From Streptomyces sp. UW30 (GTDB lineage: Bacteria; Actinomycetota; Actinomycetes; Streptomycetales; Streptomycetaceae), in the NCBI RefSeq assembly GCF_008042075.1, contig NZ_RDBN01000037.1, forward strand, positions 2,179,030-2,223,515: a DNA stretch of 44,486 bases, read 5' to 3'. Position 1 is the first letter of the stretch. Each line of letters opens with the position of its first letter. Both the position numbers and the translations under genes were made by a program. This document shows, in pieces, positions 25,798 through 33,321 of this stretch. The notes under the pieces are model-generated. The model had not been told where the DNA came from. It made no database searches and worked only from the letters and a program-made list of their open reading frames with translations.

Positions 25798-26544
25798 ATG
25801 CGGGCAGATGTGCAGCACGTCGCGGACGGCACCTATCTGGTGCACGGCAGCAACACGAACTGGGTGATCCTCACCGAGGGGGACGCGGTCACGCTGATCG
25901 ACACCGGGTACCCCGGCGACCGGGCCAAGCTCCTCGCCTCCCTTTCCGAAGTGGGCAGTTCGCCCGAGGCGGTCAAGGCCGTACTGATCACGCACGCCCA
26001 CACCGACCACCTGGGCAACGCCGAGTACCTGCGCACCACGTACGGCACGCCGATATACCTCCACGAGGCCGAAGTGCCGCACGCCCGCCGGGAGTTCCTG
26101 CACCAGGTGGATGTCAGGACGGTGCTGAGGAACGGCTGGCGGCCGGGTGTGCTGCCCTGGGCCGTGCACGCGATCCGCTCCGGCGGCACCGCGCACGTCC
26201 CGGTCACCTCCCCCGAGGCATTCCCGTCGTCGGGCCCGCTGGACCTGCCCGGCCGTCCCGTCCCGGTGCACACGCCCGGCCACACCGACGGCCACTGCGC
26301 CTACCATCTGCCGGACGCCGGGGTGGTGATCGCGGGCGACGCCCTGGTGAGCGGACACCCCACCTCGCGGATCAAGGGGCCCCAGCTGCTGCCGGACATG
26401 TTCCACCGCGAGCGGTCCCGGGCCGTGGCCTCGCTGGCCGTGCTCGAAGGACTCAAGGGCGATGTGCTCCTGCCCGGGCACGGGCCGCTGCACCGGGGCC
26501 CGGTGCAGGAAGCTGCTCTTCAGGCCCGGGAGCGCGCCGTCTAG
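25798..26544 (+). CDS. Metallo-beta-lactamase-fold hydrolase
   Basis: The 248-residue MBL-fold protein contains the zinc signature HAHTDHLGN and later His/Asp ligands (VHTPGHTDGHCAY, VIAGDALVSGH, LLPGHGPL). The family includes glyoxalase II, quinolone-degrading and many other hydrolases, so the substrate cannot be deduced. The ATG at 25798 begins MRADVQHVADGTYLVHGSNT, the usual start of this group. The frame is open upstream but overlaps the acyltransferase tail. It may form a unit with the DUF4032 gene 40 bp downstream. Confidence 0.87.
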   Translation: MRADVQHVADGTYLVHGSNTNWVILTEGDAVTLIDTGYPGDRAKLLASLSEVGSSPEAVKAVLITHAHTDHLGNAEYLRTTYGTPIYLHEAEVPHARREFLHQVDVRTVLRNGWRPGVLPWAVHAIRSGGTAHVPVTSPEAFPSSGPLDLPGRPVPVHTPGHTDGHCAYHLPDAGVVIAGDALVSGHPTSRIKGPQLLPDMFHRERSRAVASLAVLEGLKGDVLLPGHGPLHRGPVQEAALQARERAV

Positions 26545-26584
26545 GGTGAGCTGACGATCACCGCGAGGCGAGGACGAACAGCCC

Positions 26585-27820
26585 ATGGCACTCCAGATCA
26601 GCGCGACGAATCCGGAGCACCCCGCCCTCCTGCTGGAGCTGCCGTGGCAGGTGCCGCTGGAGCAGTGGCCGGAGGATGTCCTGGTCCCGCTGCCGCGGGG
26701 TATCTCCCGGCACATCGTGCGCTACGCCCGGGCCGGCGACGAGGTGATCGCCGTCAAGGAGCTCGCCGAGCGCCCGGCCCTGCGCGAGTACGAGCTGCTG
26801 CGCGACCTGGACCGGCTCGGCATCCCCGCGGTCGACCCGCTGGCCGTGGTCACCGGCCGAACCGGCGCCGCCGGTGATCCGCTGGAGTCGGTGCTGGTCA
26901 CCCGGCATCTGCGCGGCTCGCAGCCGTACCGCTCGATGTTCGAGACGACGATGCGCCCGGCGACCATGCACCGGCTGATGGACGCGCTGGCCGTGCTGCT
27001 GGTCCGCCTCCACCTCGCCGGGTTCGCGTGGGGTGACTGCTCGCTGTCCAACACGCTGTTCCGGCGCGACGCGGGCGCCTACGCCGCGTACCTGGTGGAC
27101 GCGGAGACCGGCGATCTGCACCCGCAGCTCAGCGACGGTCAGCGCGACTACGACCTGGACCTCGCCCGGGTCAACATCAGCGGCGAGCTGCTGGACCTGG
27201 AGGCGTCCGGGGCGCTGCATCCTTCCGTCGACCCGATCGAGTTCGGCACCGAGATCTGCGGCCGCTACCGGAGCCTGTGGGAGGAGCTGACGCGCACCTC
27301 CGTCTATCCGGCGGGCAAGTACCACTACATAGAGCGCCGGATACGCCGCCTGAACGAGCTCGGATTCGACGTGGCCGAGATGCAGATCGAGCACGCGACG
27401 ACCGGCGACACGGTCACCTTCGTGCCCAAGGTCGTCGACGCCGGCCACCACCAGCGTCAGCTGCTGCGCCTGACGGGCCTGGACACCGAGGAGAACCAGG
27501 CCCGGAGGCTGCTGAACGACCTGGAGAGCTGGATGGCCACCCAGGACGACTACGACCCGGGCGATCCCCTCGGCGCCCGCCCCGAGGTGCTCGCGCACCG
27601 CTGGGTGCGGGACGTCTTCCGGCCCACCGTGCGGGCCGTGCCGCTGGAGCTGCGCGGCTCCATGGACGCGGCCGAGATCTACCACGAGCTGCTCGAACAC
27701 CGCTGGTACCTGTCCGAGCGGGCGCAGCACGACATCGGCCTGGACACGGTGGTCGAGGACTACATCAGCAACATCCTGCCCACGGCCCGCGAGACACTTC
27801 AGCCGACGACGTCCGACTGA
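26585..27820 (+). CDS. DUF4032 kinase-like protein
   Basis: The 411-residue soluble protein resembles lipopolysaccharide/protein kinase-like enzymes in its first half: VIAVKELAERPALREYELLR, then WGDCSLSNTLFRRDAGAYAA and LVDAETGDL. These look like the VAIK lysine, the catalytic loop (D..N) and the metal-binding DFG-equivalent. The second half is the DUF4032 domain, with no known chemistry. The start is ATG at 26585, preceded by GCGAGGCGAGGAC. Its last 40 codons are repeated 516 bp downstream by a local rearrangement, but this copy is intact. Confidence 0.85.
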   Translation: MALQISATNPEHPALLLELPWQVPLEQWPEDVLVPLPRGISRHIVRYARAGDEVIAVKELAERPALREYELLRDLDRLGIPAVDPLAVVTGRTGAAGDPLESVLVTRHLRGSQPYRSMFETTMRPATMHRLMDALAVLLVRLHLAGFAWGDCSLSNTLFRRDAGAYAAYLVDAETGDLHPQLSDGQRDYDLDLARVNISGELLDLEASGALHPSVDPIEFGTEICGRYRSLWEELTRTSVYPAGKYHYIERRIRRLNELGFDVAEMQIEHATTGDTVTFVPKVVDAGHHQRQLLRLTGLDTEENQARRLLNDLESWMATQDDYDPGDPLGARPEVLAHRWVRDVFRPTVRAVPLELRGSMDAAEIYHELLEHRWYLSERAQHDIGLDTVVEDYISNILPTARETLQPTTSD

Positions 27821-27994
27821 CTCGGCAGGCTGGCTCAGGCGTGCGGAACCACGGCCACCGGGCAGTCCGCGTGGTGCAGCATGCCGTGCGCCACCGAGCC
27901 GATCCGGGCGCCCGCGGCAGTGCGGTGGGCGCGGCGCCCGACGACCATCAGCTGGGCCCGCCCGGCGACCGACAGCAGCACCTGTCCGCCGCTG
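27700..27994. repeat. Direct repeat, copy 1 (295 bp)
   Basis: The bases are identical, by eye, to 28216-28510 at an offset of 516. The repeat spans the last 40 codons of the DUF4032 gene, the intergenic gap and the last 53 codons of the universal stress gene on the minus strand. Confidence 0.92.
27835..27994 (-). pseudogene. Duplicated 3' fragment of the universal stress protein gene
   Basis: The minus strand here encodes the last 53 residues of the universal stress protein (SGGQVLLSVAGRAQLMVVGR through HADCPVAVVPHA) with its stop at 27835. Upstream (27995 onward) it runs into an inverted copy of the same gene, so it cannot make a complete protein. The full gene is 28351-29223. Confidence 0.85.
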
Positions 27995-28216
27995 TTCGCC
28001 TACAGCCCGGCGTCCATGAAGATGCTCGACGAGGCCGGGGGGCTGGAGCCGTACGAGAAGAAGGCGCTGGCCGAGGCGCTGCGGCCGTGGCGGGAGCGGT
28101 TCCCGGACGTCCATGTCGTCGAGCACGTGGAGATGGGCGCTGTCGGTCGCCGGGCGGGCCCGGTCGCCGGGCGGGCCCAGCTGATGGTCGTCGGGCGCCG
28201 CGCCCACCGCACTGCC
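27986..28216. repeat. Inverted copy of part of the universal stress gene (231 bp)
   Basis: The segment is the reverse complement of 28432-28662, keeping one register (coordinate sum 56648). The exception is an internal compensated change of 17 lost and 17 gained bases between 28139 and 28177. The left junction sits on a shared 9-mer (CCGCCGCTG). Confidence 0.88.
28144..28177. repeat. Perfect 17-bp tandem duplication inside the inverted segment
   Basis: The unit cggtcgccgggcgggcc occurs at 28144-28160 and 28161-28177. The native copy has it once, and a 17-bp piece just before it is missing here. Confidence 0.9.
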
Positions 28217-28510
28217 CGCTGGTACCTGTCCGAGCGGGCGCAGCACGACATCGGCCTGGACACGGTGGTCGAGGACTACATCAGCAACATCCTGCCCACG
28301 GCCCGCGAGACACTTCAGCCGACGACGTCCGACTGACTCGGCAGGCTGGCTCAGGCGTGCGGAACCACGGCCACCGGGCAGTCCGCGTGGTGCAGCATGC
28401 CGTGCGCCACCGAGCCGATCCGGGCGCCCGCGGCAGTGCGGTGGGCGCGGCGCCCGACGACCATCAGCTGGGCCCGCCCGGCGACCGACAGCAGCACCTG
28501 TCCGCCGCTG
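28216..28510. repeat. Direct repeat, copy 2 (295 bp)
   Basis: This is the second copy of 27700-27994. Deleting 27701-28216 (516 bp) would leave a normal DUF4032 and universal stress gene pair, convergent with a 14-bp gap. Confidence 0.92.
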
Positions 28511-29223
28511 CCCATCTCCACGTGCTCGACGACATGGACGTCCGGGAACCGCTCCCGCCACGGCCGCAGCGCCTCGGCCAGCGCCTTCTTCTCGTACGGC
28601 TCCAGCCCCCCGGCCTCGTCGAGCATCTTCATGGACGCCGGGCTGTAGGCGAACAGCGGCGGCAGGGTCCACGCCCGTACGGCACGCACGGTCGCGCCAC
28701 GCGCCGCGGCCGTCTCGAACGCGAACCGGAGCACGGCGGCGCTGTCCTCGGCGTCCCCCTGCTGGCCCACGACGATCTCGTGCCCGGCGACCTCGGAGGA
28801 CGGCTGGTCACCGGCGCGTACGAGCACGACGGGCCGCGTGGCCCCGGCGATCACCTGCTGTCCGACGGAGCCCAGCAGGAACCCGACGACCCGGCCGTGG
28901 CCGCGCGAGCCGAGCACCAGCATCTCGGCCTCTCCCGCCGCGTCGGCGAGCGCCTCGGCGGGCGCGCCGTCGACGACGTCGGTGGCCACCTCAAGGCCCG
29001 GATGCCGCTCGGTGACGGACCGGGCGGCCTCGGCCAGCCCGTCGCGCACCCACTGGGTCTGGGTGTCCTCGCTACCCGCGTCGATCGCGTCGTGCGGCTG
29101 GAACCGCCATGCGTGCACCACCCGCAGAGGCAGACCCCGCCGGACGGCCTCGCGGGCGGCCCAGGCCAGCCCGGCAAGGCTCTCCTGCGTTCCGTCCACC
29201 CCTGCCGTGATCGGGCGCGTCAT
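28351..29223 (-). CDS. Tandem-domain universal stress protein (UspA family)
   Basis: The 290-residue protein has two Usp domains (about 1-140 and 150-290). The first has the ATP-binding motif LVLGSRGHGRVVGFLLGSV. The second has MVVGRRAHRTAAGARIGSV and the final strand CPVAVVPHA. Twin-domain Usps are common in streptomycetes and bind ATP under stress. The ATG at 29223 follows AAGGAGG at seven bases. The gene is intact, but its 3' half is partly duplicated and inverted just downstream. It is divergent from the VOC gene, with 75 bp between starts. Confidence 0.93.
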   Translation of the reverse strand: MTRPITAGVDGTQESLAGLAWAAREAVRRGLPLRVVHAWRFQPHDAIDAGSEDTQTQWVRDGLAEAARSVTERHPGLEVATDVVDGAPAEALADAAGEAEMLVLGSRGHGRVVGFLLGSVGQQVIAGATRPVVLVRAGDQPSSEVAGHEIVVGQQGDAEDSAAVLRFAFETAAARGATVRAVRAWTLPPLFAYSPASMKMLDEAGGLEPYEKKALAEALRPWRERFPDVHVVEHVEMGSGGQVLLSVAGRAQLMVVGRRAHRTAAGARIGSVAHGMLHHADCPVAVVPHA

Positions 29224-29298
29224 TCCGGCTGCCTCCTTGTGTATCGGCCACATGCATCGGCCACGTCCTTGGTGCCCAGTCTTCACTAAGCTGCGCCC

Positions 29299-29655
29299 AT
29301 GGCCTTGGAGTGGGAGCAAATGATGGTGGACGCTGCCGATCCGGAGGCCCTCGGGCGCTGGTGGGCCGAGGCGCTCGGATGGGTCGTGGTGGACGACTCG
29401 GCCGAGGAGTACGAGATCCGGCCCGAGAAGGACCGGCTGCCGGGGCTGCTCTTCTGCCGGGTACCGGAGGGCAAGGTCGTCAAGAACCGCCTCCACCTCG
29501 ATTTCCGGCCCGACGATCACGAGGCGGAGGTCGCCCGCCTCCTCGCGCTCGGCGCGCGCCACGCGGACATCGGGCAGACCGGCGAGGAGCCGTGGGTCAC
29601 GCTGGCGGATCCCGAGGGCAACGAGTTCTGTGTCCTCGCCCAGCGTCGCGGCTGA
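29299..29655 (+). CDS. VOC-family (glyoxalase-like) protein
   Basis: The 118-residue protein shows the VOC fold: MVDAADPEALGRWWAEALGW, later NRLHLDFRPDDHEAEVARLL, and the C-terminal WVTLADPEGNEFCVLAQ. These proteins bind a metal or small ligand and often confer resistance or act as glyoxalases; the specific function is unknown. No strong SD precedes the ATG at 29299. The gene lies 131 bp before the receiver/oxidoreductase operon. Confidence 0.87.
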   Translation: MALEWEQMMVDAADPEALGRWWAEALGWVVVDDSAEEYEIRPEKDRLPGLLFCRVPEGKVVKNRLHLDFRPDDHEAEVARLLALGARHADIGQTGEEPWVTLADPEGNEFCVLAQRRG

Positions 29656-29786
29656 GGGCGGTCGCCCCCGCGTACCTGAGCGAAGCGCGCGGATCGAACA
29701 TACGATGGCCGGGAGTCGGCTCGGCGACCCGCGCCCGAAGGACGCCCGCCGCCGCGCCGAGAAACGAACTCCGGGGTGGGAGACGT

Positions 29787-31463
29787 ATGACTCAGGCCGC
29801 CGAAGCAGCGCGGACCGTCATCCTGACCGTGGACGACGACCCGGGAGTGTCCCGGGCGGTCGCCCGCGATCTGCGGCGGCGCTACGGCGAGTCGCACCGG
29901 ATCGTGCGCGCGGAGTCCGGCGAGTCCGCGCTGGACGCGCTGCGCGAGCTGAAGCTGCGCGGTGATCTGGTCGCGGTGATCCTGGCCGACTACCGCATGC
30001 CGCAGATGAACGGCATCGAGTTCCTGGAAGCGGCCCTGGACGTGTACCCGGGCGCCCGCCGCGTGCTGCTGACCGCGTACGCGGACACGAACGCGGCGAT
30101 CGACGCGATCAACGTCGTGGATCTTGATCATTACCTGCTCAAGCCTTGGGATCCGCCCGAGGAGAAGCTCTACCCGGTCCTGGACGACCTGCTGGAGGCG
30201 TGGCGGCGCAGCGACTACCGGCCGGTGCCCAGCACCAAGGTGGTCGGGCACCGCTGGTCGGCGCGCTCGTCGGAGGTGCGGGAGTTCCTGGCCCGCAACC
30301 AGGTGCCGTACCGCTGGTATTCGGCCGAGGAGCCGGAGGGACAGCGGCTGCTGGCCGCCGCCGGGCACGACGGGCAGCAACTGCCCCTCGTGGTCACGCC
30401 CGACGGGACACCTCTCGTGGCGCCCGAGGCACCCGAGCTGGCCGCGAAGGTGGGCCTGGCCACGACGCCGACGGCCGACTTCTACGACCTCGTCGTCATC
30501 GGCGGCGGACCCGCCGGGCTCGGCGCGGCCGTGTACGGGGCGTCGGAGGGGCTGCGGACCGTGCTGGTGGAGCGGTCGGCGACCGGCGGCCAGGCCGGGC
30601 AGAGCTCCCGTATCGAGAACTACCTCGGCTTCCCGGACGGCGTGTCGGGCGCCCAGCTCACCGACCGGGCCCGGCGGCAGGCGACGAAGTTCGGCGCCGA
30701 GATCCTCACCGCGCGCGAGGTCACGGGACTTGAGGTCAGCGGCGCCGCCCGGGTCGTACGGTTCTCCGACGGATCGGCGGTCGCCGCGCACAGCGTGATC
30801 CTGGCGACCGGCGTCTCCTACCGCCAGCTGCAGGCGCCGGGTTGTGCGGACCTGACGGGCCGCGGGCTGTACTACGGGTCGGCGCTCACGGAGGCGCCCG
30901 CCTGCCAGGGCCAGGACGTGTACATCGTCGGCGGCGCCAACTCCGCCGGGCAGGCGGCGATGTATCTGTCGCGGGGCGCCAAGTCGGTGACCCTGCTGGT
31001 GCGCGGGGCGTCGCTGTCGGCGTCCATGTCGCACTATCTGGTCCAGCAGATCGAGGAGGCCCCGAACATCTCGGTGCGCCCCCGCACGGTCGTGGAGTCC
31101 GCGCACGGTTCCGGACACCTGGAGCAGCTGACGCTGCGCGACGTGGACGGCGGGCGGACCGAGAACGTCGACGCCCAGTGGATGTTCGTGTTCATCGGCG
31201 CGGCCCCGCTGACCGACTGGCTGGACGAGACGGTGCTGCGGGACGAGCGCGGATTCATCCTCGCGGGGCCCGACCTCACCGCCGACGGCCGGCCGCCGGC
31301 CGGCTGGGAGCTGGACCGGCCGCCGTACCACCTGGAGACCAATGTGCCCGGCGTGTTCGTGGCGGGCGACGCTCGCTCCGAGTCCGCCAAGCGCGTCGCG
31401 TCCGCCGTCGGAGAGGGAGCCATGGCCGTGATGCTCGTCCACCGCTACTTGGAGCAGTCATGA
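29787..31463 (+). CDS. Response-regulator receiver fused to thioredoxin-reductase-like flavoprotein
   Basis: The 558-residue fusion has three parts. A receiver domain (about 10-140) has acidic DDD16-18, phospho-acceptor Asp68 (ILADYRMP), Thr96 and Lys119. A degenerate glutaredoxin-like segment (about 150-224; VREFLARNQVPYRWY, LPLVVTPDGTPLVAP) has no cysteines. A pyridine-nucleotide flavoprotein (about 231-558) has FAD motif VVIGGGPAGLGAA (239 on), NAD(P) motif VYIVGGANSAGQAA and VFVAGDARS. The redox CxxC of true thioredoxin reductases is missing where GRGLYYGSALTEAPAC lies, so classical disulfide reduction is doubtful. Start ATG 29787 has GGGAG upstream. It overlaps the next gene by 4 bp, and all three genes of the operon overlap in this way. 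Confidence 0.9.
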   Translation: MTQAAEAARTVILTVDDDPGVSRAVARDLRRRYGESHRIVRAESGESALDALRELKLRGDLVAVILADYRMPQMNGIEFLEAALDVYPGARRVLLTAYADTNAAIDAINVVDLDHYLLKPWDPPEEKLYPVLDDLLEAWRRSDYRPVPSTKVVGHRWSARSSEVREFLARNQVPYRWYSAEEPEGQRLLAAAGHDGQQLPLVVTPDGTPLVAPEAPELAAKVGLATTPTADFYDLVVIGGGPAGLGAAVYGASEGLRTVLVERSATGGQAGQSSRIENYLGFPDGVSGAQLTDRARRQATKFGAEILTAREVTGLEVSGAARVVRFSDGSAVAAHSVILATGVSYRQLQAPGCADLTGRGLYYGSALTEAPACQGQDVYIVGGANSAGQAAMYLSRGAKSVTLLVRGASLSASMSHYLVQQIEEAPNISVRPRTVVESAHGSGHLEQLTLRDVDGGRTENVDAQWMFVFIGAAPLTDWLDETVLRDERGFILAGPDLTADGRPPAGWELDRPPYHLETNVPGVFVAGDARSESAKRVASAVGEGAMAVMLVHRYLEQS

Positions 31464-32899
31464 GCGGGCAGTTGATGCCGTGCAACGCCCAGGAGATCGG
31501 GTCGCTGTTCCTGTTCGAGAAGCTCACCCCCGAACAGCTCGGCAGGCTGTGCAGCGAGGGGCGGGTGGAGATGTTCGAGCCCGGGCCCGTGTACACCGAG
31601 GGCGACCCCGCCACCTGCTTCTACGTGATGATCGAGGGCACGGTCGTGCTGTCCCGGCGGGTCGGGGCCGACGACGTGGAGGTCAACCGGACCTCCCAGC
31701 GCGGGGTGTACTCCGGTGCCTGGCAGGCCTACCTCGGGGACCGGGTGCCGCAGGTCTACAACAGCTCGATGCGCGTGACGGAGCCGACGCGGTTCTTCGT
31801 CCTGCCCGCGGAGACCTTCGCGGGGGTGATCCAAGAGTGGTTCCCGATGGCCCTGCATCTGCTGGAAGGCCTCTTCTTCGGTCAGAAGAGCACCCAGTCG
31901 GCCATCAACCAACGCGAGCGGCTGCTGGCGCTCGGCTCGTTGTCCGCCGGGCTCACGCACGAGCTCAACAACCCCGCCGCGGCGGCCGTACGCGCGACCG
32001 CGACACTGCGCGAGCGCGTGGGCAAGATGCGGCACAAGCTGGCCATCATCGCGCAGGGTTCGTACTCCCCCGAAGTCATGGCCAACCTCATCGACCTCCA
32101 GGAACGCACCGCCGAGCGGGTCGCGAAGGCCCCCACGCTGAGTCCGCTGGAGGCCGCCGACCGGGAGGACGCGGTCACCGACTGGCTCGACGACCAGGGC
32201 ATCCCGGAGGGCTGGCGGATCGCGCCCACCTTCGTCCAGGCCGGTCTCGACGTGGACTGGCTGGACCAGGTCGTGACGGCGGTCGACGCGGAGATCCTGC
32301 CGAGCGCGATCGGGTGGCTCAACTACACCGTCGAGACCGAGCTGTTGATGGACGAGATCAACGACTCGACCACCCGCATCTCGCATCTCGTCGACGCGGC
32401 CAAGCAGTACTCCCAGCTCGACCGCGCGCCCTTCCAGAACGCCGACGTCCATGAACTCCTCGACAGCACCCTGCTGATGCTGTCGGGCAAGATCGGGAAG
32501 CGGATCGACGTCGTCAAGGACTACGACCGTACGCTGCCGAAGATCCCGGCCTACCCGGCGGAGCTCAACCAGGTCTGGACGAACCTGATCGACAACGCGG
32601 TCTCGGCGATCAACAGCGCGGGCGGCGACGGCACGTTGACGGTGCGGACGGCGCCGGATCACGACCGGCTGCTGGTGGAGTTCCGTGACACGGGGGTGGG
32701 TATCCCGGCGGAGCACCGGGGGCGGATCTTCGACCCCTTCTTCACGACCAAGCCCGTGGGCGAGGGCACCGGGCTCGGCCTCGACATCTCCTGGCGGATC
32801 GTGACCAACAAGCACCACGGCACGATCCAGGTGGAGTCCGAGCCGGGCGACACGCGTTTTCAGGTGCTCCTTCCGTTCACGTCCGAGGAGGCTTCATGA
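31460..32899 (+). CDS. Soluble cNMP-binding sensor histidine kinase
   Basis: The 479-residue kinase has no membrane segment. Residues 1-140 form a cyclic-nucleotide-binding (CAP-ED) domain (VYTEGDPATCFYVMIEGTVV). The dimerisation domain has phospho-His167 (LSAGLTHELNNPAAAAVRAT), followed by a long helical insert. The C-terminal HATPase has LNQVWTNLIDNAVSAINSAG, DTGVGIPAEHRGRIFDPF and GEGTGLGLDISW. It most likely phosphorylates Asp68 of the upstream receiver fusion, which it overlaps by 4 bp (ATGA). Signal input should be a nucleotide or redox ligand of the N-terminal domain. It again overlaps the next gene by 4 bp. Confidence 0.93.
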   Translation: MSGQLMPCNAQEIGSLFLFEKLTPEQLGRLCSEGRVEMFEPGPVYTEGDPATCFYVMIEGTVVLSRRVGADDVEVNRTSQRGVYSGAWQAYLGDRVPQVYNSSMRVTEPTRFFVLPAETFAGVIQEWFPMALHLLEGLFFGQKSTQSAINQRERLLALGSLSAGLTHELNNPAAAAVRATATLRERVGKMRHKLAIIAQGSYSPEVMANLIDLQERTAERVAKAPTLSPLEAADREDAVTDWLDDQGIPEGWRIAPTFVQAGLDVDWLDQVVTAVDAEILPSAIGWLNYTVETELLMDEINDSTTRISHLVDAAKQYSQLDRAPFQNADVHELLDSTLLMLSGKIGKRIDVVKDYDRTLPKIPAYPAELNQVWTNLIDNAVSAINSAGGDGTLTVRTAPDHDRLLVEFRDTGVGIPAEHRGRIFDPFFTTKPVGEGTGLGLDISWRIVTNKHHGTIQVESEPGDTRFQVLLPFTSEEAS

Positions 32900-33249
32900 G
32901 CAACGTCAACGGCATCGATCCCAGCGTCCCGCCGAGTGGCAGTGGGTGTCCGGAGTGCGACGCGGCCGGTGGGTGGTGGTTCCATCTGCGGCGGTGTGCG
33001 CAGTGCGGGCATGTGGGGTGCTGCGACAGTTCGCCCGCGAAGCATGCGACGGCGCATTTCCGGGAGACCGGGCATCCGCTGGTGCAGAGCTTCGAGCCGG
33101 GTGAGGCGTGGTACTGGAACTACGACACGAACGAGATGTTCGAGTCCGGGCCCGAGTTGGCTCCTCCGGCGAGTCATCCCGCGGATCAGCCCACGCCGGG
33201 GCCCGCGGGGCGGGTGCCGCAGGACTGGGCGAACACGTTGCGCGCCTGA
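32896..33249 (+). CDS. UBP-type zinc finger protein
   Basis: The 117-residue protein carries a zf-UBP domain. Visible ligands are Cys18, Cys21, Cys34, Cys37, Cys42 and His50, His54, His60 (GCPECDAA, RRCAQCGHVGCCD, HATAHFRETGHPLVQSF). After GEAWYWNYDTNEMF the C-terminus is Pro-rich and disordered. In eukaryotes this fold binds the free C-terminus of ubiquitin; in bacteria its partner is unknown. The ATG overlaps the kinase stop by 4 bp, so it is part of one transcriptional and translational unit with the kinase and the receiver fusion. Confidence 0.93.
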   Translation: MSNVNGIDPSVPPSGSGCPECDAAGGWWFHLRRCAQCGHVGCCDSSPAKHATAHFRETGHPLVQSFEPGEAWYWNYDTNEMFESGPELAPPASHPADQPTPGPAGRVPQDWANTLRA

Positions 33250-33292
33250 CCGCTCGATCACGCAGTTGCCCACGCCCGCAAAACCACAGGTG

Positions 33293-33312
33293 CTGTCAGT
33301 GGTGAGTGACAG
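33293..33312 (+). promoter_or_regulatory. Inverted repeat overlapping the ribosome site of the LAL regulator
   Basis: CTGTCA (33293-33298) and TGACAG (33307-33312) pair perfectly around an 8-base loop. The right arm covers the first bases of the AGGA ribosome site (33311-33314) before the GTG at 33322. It may be an operator or a translation-limiting hairpin. Confidence 0.4.
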
Positions 33313-33321
33313 GATGTATGC

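Noticed and set aside
27700..28662. Insertion sequence or transposon at the duplicated locus
   Set aside because: The duplicated and inverted pieces are all derived from the two adjacent genes; there is no transposase or foreign sequence.
27277..29289. 670-codon plus-strand frame across the rearranged region
   Set aside because: It is an off-frame reading of DUF4032 and antisense universal stress sequence; it is open only because of GC bias.
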